DNA of 17,217 nucleotides from Ilumatobacteraceae bacterium (GCA_025464045.1 JAODBQ010000661.1:1-17217), one strand, 5' to 3'. Positions 7,771 through 15,048 are shown, numbered from the stretch's first letter. Numbers and translations: made by a program. The notes: generated from the sequence alone by a model not told the origin.

Positions 7771-7808
7771 TCAGGAGCTTCTCAGGTTCCGTTGGGGCCC
7801 CCTTCAGC
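7771..7808 (+). promoter_or_regulatory. Phased TCAG elements upstream of PepSY gene, candidate regulator site
   Basis: TCAGG occurs at 7771 and 7782 (11 bp apart) and TCAGC at 7804, another 22 bp or two turns on; the intermediate position 7793 is not conserved. This matches the core and phasing of the triple repeat upstream of the response regulator. A TTGACT that could act as a -35 element starts at 7818, ten bases beyond the last unit. No matching -10 sequence is obvious. The site suggests that the adjacent two-component system controls the PepSY gene. Confidence 0.55.
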
Positions 7809-7872
7809 GGGCGGTCGTTGACTGGCGCGAGAGGTGCACGAGACCCGCGCACCGTCGAAAGGACCGAACACC

Positions 7873-8466
7873 ATGTTCCCCAGCAGGCGCAAGATCTACG
7901 CCGGCCTCGCCGGCATCGGCATCACGCTCGGAGCCGCCGGGCTCGCCAGCGCGGCGTCGAGCAGCGGCGCTGCCAGCACCACCTCGGTTGCCGCCGTCGC
8001 GACAGCAGCCACCACCCCCACCGATCCGGCTGCCCCGGCGTCGTCCGGCGCGACCGCCGCGCCCGATGCTGATCACGCCGATCCCACGCCGACGTACACG
8101 TCCTCGGTCACCATCACCGAACCGACCGACGGCTCCGAGCCCACCGACGCCGCACTCCAGGCAGTCGCGACCGTCACCGCCGACCAGGCCACCGCAGCCG
8201 CGATCGCGGCCACACCCGGCACGGCCACCAAGACCGAGCTCAAGAGCGTCGCCGGCAACGTCGTCTACGAAGTCGACGTCACCGCCACCGCAGGCGGCAC
8301 CCACGACGTGGTCATCGACGCCGGCAACGCCACCGTCCTCGACACCCACGCCGAAGGCGGCCACGGCGGCGGCGGCGGCAAGCACGGCGGCGCTGATCAC
8401 GCCGATCCCACGCCGACCGTGACGCCCACCCCCACGCCGGCCGTCGCGCCGACCCCTGCGGGCTGA
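7873..8466 (+). CDS. Secreted PepSY-domain protein
   Basis: This is a 197-residue exported protein. An N-terminal signal peptide (SRRK followed by a hydrophobic stretch, likely cleaved after ASA near residue 27) leads into an Ala/Thr/Ser/Pro-rich linker. A single PepSY domain covers about 100-156: TADQATAAAIAATPG, then VVYEVDVTA, then DVVIDAGNATVL, the standard helix plus beta-sheet pattern. The tail is rich in Gly and His (HGGGGGKHGG), then Pro/Thr-rich. The peptide ADHADPTPT appears on both sides of the PepSY domain. ATG 7873 is chosen for AAAGGA at 7858-7863, nine bases upstream. The gene follows the kinase by 132 bp and is preceded by candidate regulator sites. PepSY domains are often found in peptidase inhibitors and accessory envelope proteins. 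Here it may modulate or report to the neighbouring sensor kinase, which is inference. Confidence 0.85.
   Translation: MFPSRRKIYAGLAGIGITLGAAGLASAASSSGAASTTSVAAVATAATTPTDPAAPASSGATAAPDADHADPTPTYTSSVTITEPTDGSEPTDAALQAVATVTADQATAAAIAATPGTATKTELKSVAGNVVYEVDVTATAGGTHDVVIDAGNATVLDTHAEGGHGGGGGKHGGADHADPTPTVTPTPTPAVAPTPAG
8068..8093 (+). repeat. 26-bp direct repeat, copy 1, flanking PepSY domain
   Basis: This 26-base stretch, beginning GCTGATCACGCCGATC, is identical to the one at 8392-8417. It encodes the ADHADPTPT peptide on the N-terminal side of the PepSY domain. The copies are 324 bp apart, a multiple of three, so recombination between them would delete the domain in frame. Confidence 0.85.
8392..8417 (+). 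repeat. 26-bp direct repeat, copy 2, flanking PepSY domain
   Basis: This is the exact second copy of the repeat at 8068-8093. It encodes ADHADPTPT on the C-terminal side of the PepSY domain and follows the Gly/His-rich segment. Confidence 0.85.
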
Positions 8467-8482
8467 GCAACCGGCCCCGACC

Positions 8483-8524
8483 CGCAGCACCGGTCCGACG
8501 CGACGGCGCCGGACCGGTGCTGCG
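8483..8524 (+). terminator. Strong hairpin after the PepSY gene
   Basis: A 15-bp perfect stem (arms 8483-8497 and 8510-8524, core GCAGCACCGGTCCG) with a 12-base loop begins 17 bases after the PepSY stop codon. There is no following T-run, which is common for actinobacterial terminators. Its position between two transcription units supports termination. Confidence 0.65.
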
Positions 8525-8713
8525 CCGCGAACGTGAGCAGGTGCTCGCGCCGCTGCGCGCCGGCCGCGCCGACAGCACCCGAAGGGGGCAGTCGAGCGAA
8601 GGTCGAACGCCTCCAGTGCTGGGTACGTCAGTCACGTCGTTCGCCGGGGGAGACATGGGCGGACACGACATCGCCTTCGACAGTGAGGGCGTCCTGCCGT
8701 GAGGGTGTGGCCG

Positions 8714-9598
8714 ATGCAGCTGCGCGAGTTCGCGTGTTGTGTGTCCGAAGACGGTCCGCGTCCGCGCCGTCGCGCGCGGACACACGACGCCGTGGTCGCG
8801 ACGAGCATGCACCGGTTGATCGATGCACCGACGGTCGACCGTTGGTGCGCGGAGTACCACCGCACGGGTGACGAGCGGCTGCGTGCCCGCATCGTCGAGG
8901 CCCACCAGTGGTTGGTCAACATCTGCGCGAAGCGCTTGAAGCGCCGGCGGGAGACGATCGACGACCTGGTGCAGGTGGGCAACATCGGGCTGCTCCACGC
9001 CGTGGACCGGTTCGATCCGCGGTTCGGCGTCTCGTTCCACACCTATGCGTCGGCAACCATCACGGGCGAGCTGCGTCGTCACTACCGGTCGGTGTGGGCG
9101 GTCCACGTGCCGCGGGGGCTCCAGGAGCGCCACCTCGCGAGTCAGGGCGCAGTGGACGTCCTGTCGGCGCGGCTGCGCCGTTCACCGACAGCCACCGACG
9201 TCGCCGAGCACCTCGGCTTGAGCTTGCAAGAGGCCGTCGAAGCCTTGGCCATCGGCGCCGAGGGCTCGGTGGTGAGCCTGTCGCAGCTCGCCGACCTCGG
9301 TCGCCACGACGCCGAACCGGTGGCGCCGGATGTCTGCACGGACGACCGCCTCGCGGTCGCCGCGTTGCTCGACCGCTTGCCGGACCTGGAACGCACGGTC
9401 ATCGTGCTGTGGCAGTTCCATGACATCCGCCAGGAGGAGATCGGTCGGCGCCTGGGCATCAACCAGGTGCAGGTGTCGCGCGTGGTCAAGCGGGCGATGA
9501 ACCAGCTCCGCACGATGGTCGACGACGAGCGGCACGATGCCGGCACGGGTGTCCCGGCGGCAGCGTCGTCTGGCCGCCTCCGCTCGACGGGACGGTGA
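8714..9598 (+). CDS. RNA polymerase sigma factor, SigB/SigF/SigG-type (group 3 sigma-70)
   Basis: This is about a 294-residue alternative sigma factor. Region 2 (about 55-125) contains LRARIVEAHQWLV, DDLVQVGNIGLLHAVDRFDP, and FHTYASATITGELRRHYRS, the -10 recognition and melting segment. Region 3 (about 128-205) contains RSPTATDVAEHLGLS. Region 4 (about 212-268) has LPDLERTVIVLWQF and the helix-turn-helix EEIGRRLGINQVQVSRVVKRA. This is the pattern of the SigB/F/G stress and differentiation sigma factors. ATG 8714 is preceded by GAGGG at 8701-8705. GTG 8699 has GAGGG at 8685-8689 and is equally possible. The 30 or so residues before the first Leu-rich helix are not conserved, so a start near ATG 8807 is also possible. 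No anti-sigma or anti-anti-sigma gene adjoins it, which is unusual for this group. It is flanked by intergenic gaps on both sides. Confidence 0.9.
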   Translation: MQLREFACCVSEDGPRPRRRARTHDAVVATSMHRLIDAPTVDRWCAEYHRTGDERLRARIVEAHQWLVNICAKRLKRRRETIDDLVQVGNIGLLHAVDRFDPRFGVSFHTYASATITGELRRHYRSVWAVHVPRGLQERHLASQGAVDVLSARLRRSPTATDVAEHLGLSLQEAVEALAIGAEGSVVSLSQLADLGRHDAEPVAPDVCTDDRLAVAALLDRLPDLERTVIVLWQFHDIRQEEIGRRLGINQVQVSRVVKRAMNQLRTMVDDERHDAGTGVPAAASSGRLRSTGR

Positions 9599-9722
9599 TC
9601 CCGGCCTTCGCCAGTGCGACGCGCCCTCACAGGATGTACCAACTGGTGTTCGTCGATCACGCCGGTGAGGACGCGCCATCGCGCGCCGCTGGAGCAGGCG
9701 GAAGCTCGTCCTCCGCACCGGC

Positions 9723-9752
9723 TTCACCCGAACGCGTAGGTTCTCCTACGAT
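9723..9752 (+). promoter_or_regulatory. Candidate housekeeping promoter of the sugar operon
   Basis: TTCACC (9723-9728) and TACGAT (9747-9752) are separated by 18 bases, resembling sigma-70 -35 and -10 boxes, about 70 bp before the first sugar gene. A perfect inverted repeat, CGTAGG-TTCT-CCTACG (9735-9750), fills the spacer and overlaps the -10 box. It could be a repressor or activator operator. GGGTAC at 9769 offers an alternative SigF-like -10. The rest of the 225-bp gap holds nothing else recognisable. Confidence 0.35.
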
Positions 9753-9823
9753 TCAACAACGGGCGTCTGGGTACAAAGAAGCTCGAGCGGCTGACCGGCC
9801 CTCGCGAGCCTGGAGGTTGATCG

Positions 9824-10936
9824 ATGCCCGGACGCGTCCTCGTCACCGGCGGCGCAGGTTTCATCGGAACGCACGTCGCCGACGCGCTGCTGGCGCGTGG
9901 TGTCGAGGTGCGCGTGCTGGACAGTCTGATCGGGCAGGTGCACGACGACGGTGATCGACCGGACTACCTGTCGGATCACGTGGAGCTGGTCCGCGGCGAC
10001 GTGCGCGACGCAGACGTCGTCGAGCGCGCGCTCGCCGGGGTCGACCGGGTCGTGCACCTCGCGGCACGCGTCGGCGTCGGGCAGAGCATGTACGAGATCG
10101 CCGAGTACACGAGCGTCAACGCAGTCGGCACCGCAGTGCTCCTCGAGGCGCTGCTGCGCCACCCGGTGCGCGCGCTGGTCGTGGCGAGCAGCATGAGCAT
10201 CTACGGGGAGGGCCAGTACGTCGACGCCGAGGGAGCCCCGGCGGCCGCGCCCGAGCGCACTCGCGCCCAGCTCGCCGCGGGCGAGTGGGATCCCGTCAGC
10301 ACTGCCGGCGCGAGCCTGACGGCCGTGCCGACACGAGAGGTGAAGGTGCCCGCGCTCTCCTCGGTGTACGCACTCGGCAAGTACGACCAGGAGCGGCTGT
10401 GCCTGATGTTCGGCAGCGCCTACGACGTACCGACCACGGCGTTGCGGTTCTTCAACGTCTACGGCCCCCACCAAGCGTTGTCCAACCCGTACACCGGCGT
10501 CCTCGCCATCTTCGCCGCGCGCCTCTTGAACGACCGGCGCCCGATGGTGTTCGAAGACGGTGAGCAGCAACGCGACTTCGTCAGCGTGCACGACGTCGCC
10601 GAGGCGTGCTGCCTGGCGCTGGACGCACCCGCCGCGGGGCGGGCGATCAACATCGGCAGCGGGCGGAGCATCACGGTCAACGAGATCGCCACGCGCCTCG
10701 CACGGCAGCTCGGCTGCGAGCACCTCGAACCGGAGCTCACCGGGAAGTTCCGCGTCGGCGACATCCGCCACTGCTTCGCCGACATCGGCGTCGCGCAGGA
10801 CCTGCTCGGCTACCGACCGAGGTGGAGCATGGACGACGGCCTCGCGGAGATGACGAGCTGGCTGTCCGGCAAGACACCGCGCGACGGCGTCGAGGCAGCG
10901 ACGCTGGAGCTGGCGGTCCGAGGGCTGACGGTATGA
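9824..10936 (+). CDS. NAD-dependent sugar-nucleotide epimerase/dehydratase (dTDP-rhamnose/UDP-glucose 4-epimerase-like)
   Basis: This is a 370-residue extended SDR enzyme. The NAD-binding motif is TGGAGFIG (8-15). Further landmarks are GDVRD (58-62), the HLAA segment (78-81), the Ser of VVASSMSIYGEG and the catalytic Y182-x3-K186 in VYALGKYDQE. The NVYGP loop and the RDFVSVHDVAEA segment are typical of nucleotide-sugar 4-epimerases. The sequence recalls the actinobacterial dTDP-L-rhamnose 4-epimerase-type family, which has an insert before the catalytic Tyr. The insert is present here (about 131-178), but it lacks the Cys pairs I remember in that family. ATG 9824 has GGAGG at 9812-9816, seven bases upstream. 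It is the first gene of the sugar operon and its stop overlaps the next start (ATGA). Exact substrate is not known. Confidence 0.85.
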   Translation: MPGRVLVTGGAGFIGTHVADALLARGVEVRVLDSLIGQVHDDGDRPDYLSDHVELVRGDVRDADVVERALAGVDRVVHLAARVGVGQSMYEIAEYTSVNAVGTAVLLEALLRHPVRALVVASSMSIYGEGQYVDAEGAPAAAPERTRAQLAAGEWDPVSTAGASLTAVPTREVKVPALSSVYALGKYDQERLCLMFGSAYDVPTTALRFFNVYGPHQALSNPYTGVLAIFAARLLNDRRPMVFEDGEQQRDFVSVHDVAEACCLALDAPAAGRAINIGSGRSITVNEIATRLARQLGCEHLEPELTGKFRVGDIRHCFADIGVAQDLLGYRPRWSMDDGLAEMTSWLSGKTPRDGVEAATLELAVRGLTV

Positions 10937-11982
10937 GCCCGGCGCACGCCACCACGCTGATCACCGGAGGCGCCGGCTTCATCGGCACGAACATGGCTGC
11001 TCGGGTCCTGCGTCAGGGCGGCAAGGTCGTCGTGCTCGACGACCTCTCCCGCACCGGCGTCGTCGACAACCTGCACTGGCTGCAAGGCGTCGCACCTCGA
11101 CACCGGTTGCGGATCGAGATCGGCGACGTCCGCGACGCCGCGGTCGTGCGGCGCTCCCTCGTGGGCGTCGATCGCGTCTTCCACTTCGCCGCGCAGGTGG
11201 CGGTCACGACGAGCCTCGTCGAACCCGCTGAGGACTTCATGGTCAACGCGGGCGGCACGCTGACGGTGCTGGAGGAGCTGCGCGCGTTGCCCGAGCCTCC
11301 GCCGATGCTGTTCACATCGACCAACAAGGTCTACGGCCGGCTCGACGACGTCGGTGTGCAACTGCTCGACGGGTGCTACGCACCGACGGACGCGACGCTC
11401 CGCGAACGAGGCCTGAGCGAGACCCGGTCGCTCGCCTTCTGCAGTCCGTACGGCTGCTCCAAGGGCGCCGCCGACCAATACGTGCTCGACTACGCGCGTT
11501 CCTACGGTCTGGCGAACGTCGTGTTCCGGATGAGCTGCATCTACGGCCCCCACCAGTGCGGCAACGAGGACCAGGGCTGGCTCGCCCACTTCCTGCGTCA
11601 GTCGCTGCGCGGCGCGCCGATCACGATCTACGGCGACGGCCGCCAGGTCCGCGACGCGTTGTACGTGGACGACCTCTTGGACGCGATGGAGCTCGCGCTG
11701 GCGAGCTCGGCCGAGCTGGCCGGGCAGGCGTTCAACATCGGCGGCGGTACGGACAATGCGATCAGCCTGCGCGAGCTGCTCGACATGATCGGCTCCTTGG
11801 ACGGGAGCGCACCGTCAGTGCTGCACGACGGCTGGCGGGTGGCGGACCAGCGTTGGTTCGTGTCCGACACGCGGGCGTTCGCCGACGCCACGGGCTGGCG
11901 GCCGCAGGTGCGCGTCGCCGACGGCGTCGCTCGGCTGCACGCCTGGTTGCGCGACGACGCCACCGTGGCAGAGGCGGTATGA
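10933..11982 (+). CDS. NAD-dependent epimerase, CDP-paratose 2-epimerase-like
   Basis: This is a 349-residue extended SDR. The NAD motif is TGGAGFIG (11-18) and the active-site Y173-x3-K177 lies in SPYGCSKGAADQYV. TSTNKVYG (128-135), FRMSCIYGPHQCG and NEDQGWLAHF are hallmarks of the CDP-paratose (tyvelose) 2-epimerase family, which inverts C2 of a deoxysugar nucleotide. Many bacterial members of this family occur without CDP-sugar genes, and none are seen in this window, so the true substrate may be another NDP-sugar. It is related to the preceding epimerase only at the superfamily level. The ATG overlaps the previous stop and the stop overlaps the next ATG, so expression is tightly coupled. 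Confidence 0.85.
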   Translation: MSPAHATTLITGGAGFIGTNMAARVLRQGGKVVVLDDLSRTGVVDNLHWLQGVAPRHRLRIEIGDVRDAAVVRRSLVGVDRVFHFAAQVAVTTSLVEPAEDFMVNAGGTLTVLEELRALPEPPPMLFTSTNKVYGRLDDVGVQLLDGCYAPTDATLRERGLSETRSLAFCSPYGCSKGAADQYVLDYARSYGLANVVFRMSCIYGPHQCGNEDQGWLAHFLRQSLRGAPITIYGDGRQVRDALYVDDLLDAMELALASSAELAGQAFNIGGGTDNAISLRELLDMIGSLDGSAPSVLHDGWRVADQRWFVSDTRAFADATGWRPQVRVADGVARLHAWLRDDATVAEAV

Positions 11983-12941
11983 ACGGCCACCGGGCAGCGC
12001 AGCTCGTCGCACCAGCCCGGTTCGAGATCGTCGATGTCGCCGGCGGCGAGCTCGCCCACGGCGAGCTGGCCATCGCGGTGGAGGGTTGTGGCGTGTGCGG
12101 ATCGAACCTGCCGGTGTGGCAGGGACGGCCGTGGTTCCAATACCCGCTGCCGCCCGGCCGGCCCGGCCACGAGGGCTGGGGCGTGGTGGAGGCGGTGGGC
12201 GGTCCCGACGACATGTGGCGACCGGGGCAGCGGGTGACGTTCCTCGCCGAGGACGCGTTCGCAGAGCGGATCCACGTCCCCGTCGATCGCGCCGTCGCGC
12301 TCCCGGCGAGCCTCGGCGACGCACCGTTCCCCGGCGAGGCCTTCGGTTGCGCGTTCAACGCAACCCGACGGGCAGCGATCACCGCTGGCCAGACCGTGGT
12401 CGTCGTCGGGTTCGGCTTCCTCGGCGCGGTGATCGCCGCGCTCGCCGCGCACGCCGGGGCGGTCGTCATCGCCTGCAACCGCGGTTCGGCGGGCCTCGAC
12501 GCGGCCCGTTCCCTAGGCGTCGAGCACACGGTGGAGATGAACGACACCGACGTCGTCATCCGCGACGTACTGGCGATCACCGGCGGCTTCCTCGCGGACG
12601 TCGTCGTCGAGGCCGGCGGCGCGCAGGCCACGCTCGACGTGGCGAGCGCGCTGACACGCGTGCACGGACGGCTCGTGATCGCCGGCTACCACCAGGACGG
12701 TCCGCGGACGGTGGACATGCAGGAGTGGAACTGGCGCGGGATCGACGTGATCAACGCCCACGAGCGTGATCCGATCGTCGCGCTCCGCGGCATCGGCGAG
12801 GCCGTGGACGCCGTCGCCGCCGGTTGGCTCGACCCGCGGCCGTTCGTCACCCACAGCCTCCCGCTCTCGCGCATCAACGACGCGGTGCAGCTGATGGTCG
12901 ATCGCCCCGACCGCTTCCTCAAGGCGGTGGTGACGCCATGA
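11979..12941 (+). CDS. Zinc-type medium-chain alcohol dehydrogenase-like protein
   Basis: This is a 320-residue MDR-family oxidoreductase. The N-terminal catalytic domain has C40 in GCGVCGSN and the GHE motif (H64/E65) expected for the catalytic zinc, with E120 in PGEAFGC as a possible further ligand. The structural-zinc Cys loop of classical alcohol dehydrogenases is absent, and the protein is shorter than usual (about 340-350). The nucleotide-binding domain has GFGFLG (144-149) and a VVVEAGG segment. Such enzymes (sorbitol, threonine or inositol dehydrogenase-like) oxidise a sugar hydroxyl to a ketone. Next to a Gfo/Idh oxidoreductase and two epimerases, it probably acts on the same sugar or sugar nucleotide. 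Four-base overlaps link it to both neighbours. Confidence 0.85.
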   Translation: MNGHRAAQLVAPARFEIVDVAGGELAHGELAIAVEGCGVCGSNLPVWQGRPWFQYPLPPGRPGHEGWGVVEAVGGPDDMWRPGQRVTFLAEDAFAERIHVPVDRAVALPASLGDAPFPGEAFGCAFNATRRAAITAGQTVVVVGFGFLGAVIAALAAHAGAVVIACNRGSAGLDAARSLGVEHTVEMNDTDVVIRDVLAITGGFLADVVVEAGGAQATLDVASALTRVHGRLVIAGYHQDGPRTVDMQEWNWRGIDVINAHERDPIVALRGIGEAVDAVAAGWLDPRPFVTHSLPLSRINDAVQLMVDRPDRFLKAVVTP

Positions 12942-13948
12942 CCTCAGGGCTGCCGCGGCTCGGGTTCCTCGGCGTGGGATGGATCGGCATGGCGCGGCTG
13001 CGCTCGCTCGTCGCGGCCGGTGCGGCCCACGCCGTGGCTGTCTCGGACGCCGACGCCGATGTGGCCCGAGCCGCAGCGGGAGAGGTCGGCGCGGTCAACC
13101 TCGCGCCCGACGAGCTCCTCGCGCATGCCGGGCTCGACGCGGTCGTGATCGCGACGCCGAGCGCGCTCCACGCGGACCAGTCGATCGCCGCGTTCCGGGC
13201 AGGGCACGCGGTCTTCTGTCAGAAGCCCCTGGCGCGGACGACGTCCGAGACCCGTGCCGTCGTCGACGCGGCGCGGACCGCCGGCCGCCTGCTCGGGGTG
13301 GACCTCTCCTACCGCCACCTGCGCGCGAGCCGGCGGATGCGCGAGGTCGTGGCAGCGGGTGAGGTCGGCGACGTGTACGCGGCCGAGCTCACGTTCCACA
13401 ACGCGTACGGCCCCGACAAGCCGTGGTTCACCGATGGCCGGCTGTCCGGTGGTGGCTGCGTCATCGACCTCGGCACGCACCTCGTCGACCTGGCCGGGTG
13501 GATCCTCGGCGCCCTCGACGTGGAGCGCGTCACGTCTCGCCTGTTCCGCCACGGCATGGCGTTCGACCAGCGGCTCGACGACGGTGACGGCCTCGGCGTC
13601 GACGTCGAGGACGCGGCGTTCGTCACGATGGACCTCGCGTCGGGAACCGTCGTGCGCCTCGGCTGCTCCTGGTTCCTGCACGCGGGTGCGCCCGCCGAGA
13701 TCTCGGCGACGTTCTACGGGACGCGCGGCGCGGTGCGGCTGTGCAATGTCGACGGGTCCTTCTACGACTTCGACGCGTGGCTGATGCGCGGCACCGAACG
13801 GTGCGCGCTGTCGGCACCTCCCGACGACTGGGGTGGTCGGGCCGCGGTCTCGTGGGCGCATCAGCTCGCCACCTCACCTGGATACGACGCCGCGGCCGAA
13901 CGACTGCTCGACCTCGCGACCGTGATCGACCGGATCTACGCCCGATGA
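12938..13948 (+). CDS. Gfo/Idh/MocA-family oxidoreductase
   Basis: This is a 336-residue NAD(P)-dependent dehydrogenase. The Rossmann motif GVGWIG (12-17) is followed by VVIATPSALHAD and CQKPLA (94-99). The usual EKP motif is QKP here, keeping catalytic K96. In the C-terminal domain GGGCVIDLGTHLVDLAGW places D177 and H181, the expected catalytic pair. Family members oxidise or reduce sugars, inositols and nucleotide sugars. Placed directly after an alcohol dehydrogenase, it suggests a two-step oxidation/reduction of one hydroxyl. The start lies in the previous stop (ATGA) and its own stop overlaps the glycosyltransferase start. Family assignment is firm; substrate is unknown. Confidence 0.9.
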   Translation: MTSGLPRLGFLGVGWIGMARLRSLVAAGAAHAVAVSDADADVARAAAGEVGAVNLAPDELLAHAGLDAVVIATPSALHADQSIAAFRAGHAVFCQKPLARTTSETRAVVDAARTAGRLLGVDLSYRHLRASRRMREVVAAGEVGDVYAAELTFHNAYGPDKPWFTDGRLSGGGCVIDLGTHLVDLAGWILGALDVERVTSRLFRHGMAFDQRLDDGDGLGVDVEDAAFVTMDLASGTVVRLGCSWFLHAGAPAEISATFYGTRGAVRLCNVDGSFYDFDAWLMRGTERCALSAPPDDWGGRAAVSWAHQLATSPGYDAAAERLLDLATVIDRIYAR

Positions 13949-15048
13949 CCCACGTGCTGATGACGACGGACGCGGTGGGCGGGGTGTGGACCTACTGCCT
14001 CGACCTCGCGGGCGCGCTGGCCGCCGCCGGGGTGCAGACGTCGCTGGCGATCCTGGGTCCGGCCCCGACGGCCGCGCAGCGAGCGGACCTCGCGTCGTCG
14101 GCAGTCGTCCGCGCCGCGCACCACCCAGGCGCGCTCGAGTGGATGGACGACCCGTGGGCCGACGTCGACGACGCCGGCCGTTGGCTGCTGGACCTGGAGA
14201 CGGCGTGGCAGCCCGACGTCGTGCACCTCAACGGGTTCGTGCACGCGGTCTTGGACTGGCGCGCGCCGACCGTCGTCGTCGCGCACTCCGACGTGGTCGC
14301 CTGGTGGCACGCGGTGCACGGCGCCGCCCCTCCCGCAGCGTGGCGCGCCTACGCAGACCGGGTCGGTGCCGGGCTCGCCGCGGCGACCGCCGTGATCGCA
14401 CCGACTGCGGCAGCGCTGGCCGACACCGAGCGGATCTACGGCCGCACGGGAGGTTCGGTCGTGCCCAACGGTCGACGCGGCGACTGGCTGATCGAGCTCG
14501 ACAAGGAGCCGATCATCATCGCCACGGGGCGGATGTGGGACGAGGCGAAGAACCTCGCTTCCCTCCGTGCCGTGGCGACGCGCCTGGACTGGCCGGTGGT
14601 CGTCGCCGGGGCGGTGACACGGGACGACGCCGACGGACGGCCACCGGAAGCCGGTGATGACGAGGGACCCGTCGTCGCACTCGGACCGCTCGCGTTCGCC
14701 GAGCTCGCGCCGTGGCTCGCCCGGGCCGCAGTGCACGCCGCGCCGGCCCGCTACGAACCGTTCGGGCTCGGCGTGCTCGAAGCCGCGATGAGCGGCTGTG
14801 CGCTCGTCCTCGGAGACATCGCCAGCCTGCGCGAGGTCTGGGCCGACGCCGCCACCTACGTCGCTCCCGACGACCTGGCGGCGCTGGCCCAGGCGCTGAC
14901 GGACCTGATCCACGACCCGGTGCGGTGCGCGCAGCGTGGCGCCGCGGCGCGAGAGCACGCGCGCCGGTACACCGCGACGCGCATGGCGGCCGGGTACGCC
15001 GAGGTGTACCGAGGCGTGCTCGCCGACCGACCGTGCCTGGCCCGATGA
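13945..15048 (+). CDS. Glycosyltransferase, GT4-type (GT-B fold)
   Basis: This is a 367-residue glycosyltransferase with a GT-B two-domain layout. The acceptor-side domain starts VLMTTDAVGGVWTYCLDLAGAL, the usual glycine loop, and has a PDVVHLNGF segment (90-98). The donor domain begins near residue 188 with IIIATGRMWDEAKNL. The donor-binding EX7E motif is seen as E271 to E279 in ARYEPFGLGVLEAAMSG. No membrane helix is present, so it probably acts on the cytosolic face with an NDP-sugar donor made or modified by the upstream enzymes. The ATG overlaps the Gfo/Idh stop and the stop overlaps the next start (ATGA). Acceptor and donor are not predictable. Confidence 0.88.
   Translation: MTHVLMTTDAVGGVWTYCLDLAGALAAAGVQTSLAILGPAPTAAQRADLASSAVVRAAHHPGALEWMDDPWADVDDAGRWLLDLETAWQPDVVHLNGFVHAVLDWRAPTVVVAHSDVVAWWHAVHGAAPPAAWRAYADRVGAGLAAATAVIAPTAAALADTERIYGRTGGSVVPNGRRGDWLIELDKEPIIIATGRMWDEAKNLASLRAVATRLDWPVVVAGAVTRDDADGRPPEAGDDEGPVVALGPLAFAELAPWLARAAVHAAPARYEPFGLGVLEAAMSGCALVLGDIASLREVWADAATYVAPDDLAALAQALTDLIHDPVRCAQRGAAAREHARRYTATRMAAGYAEVYRGVLADRPCLAR

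Noticed and set aside
7873..7960. Twin-arginine (Tat) signal in the PepSY protein (SRRK start)
   Set aside because: The residues after RR do not fit the full Tat consensus; a normal Sec signal explains the sequence.
8655..8702. Possible 15-codon leader peptide overlapping the GTG 8699 of the sigma gene
   Set aside because: The purine tract lies only two bases from its ATG and the peptide has no recognisable feature; it could be chance.
9599..9823. Additional small gene between the sigma factor and the sugar operon
   Set aside because: The open frame beginning near 9595 has no ribosome site, runs into the epimerase in another frame and has no coding character.
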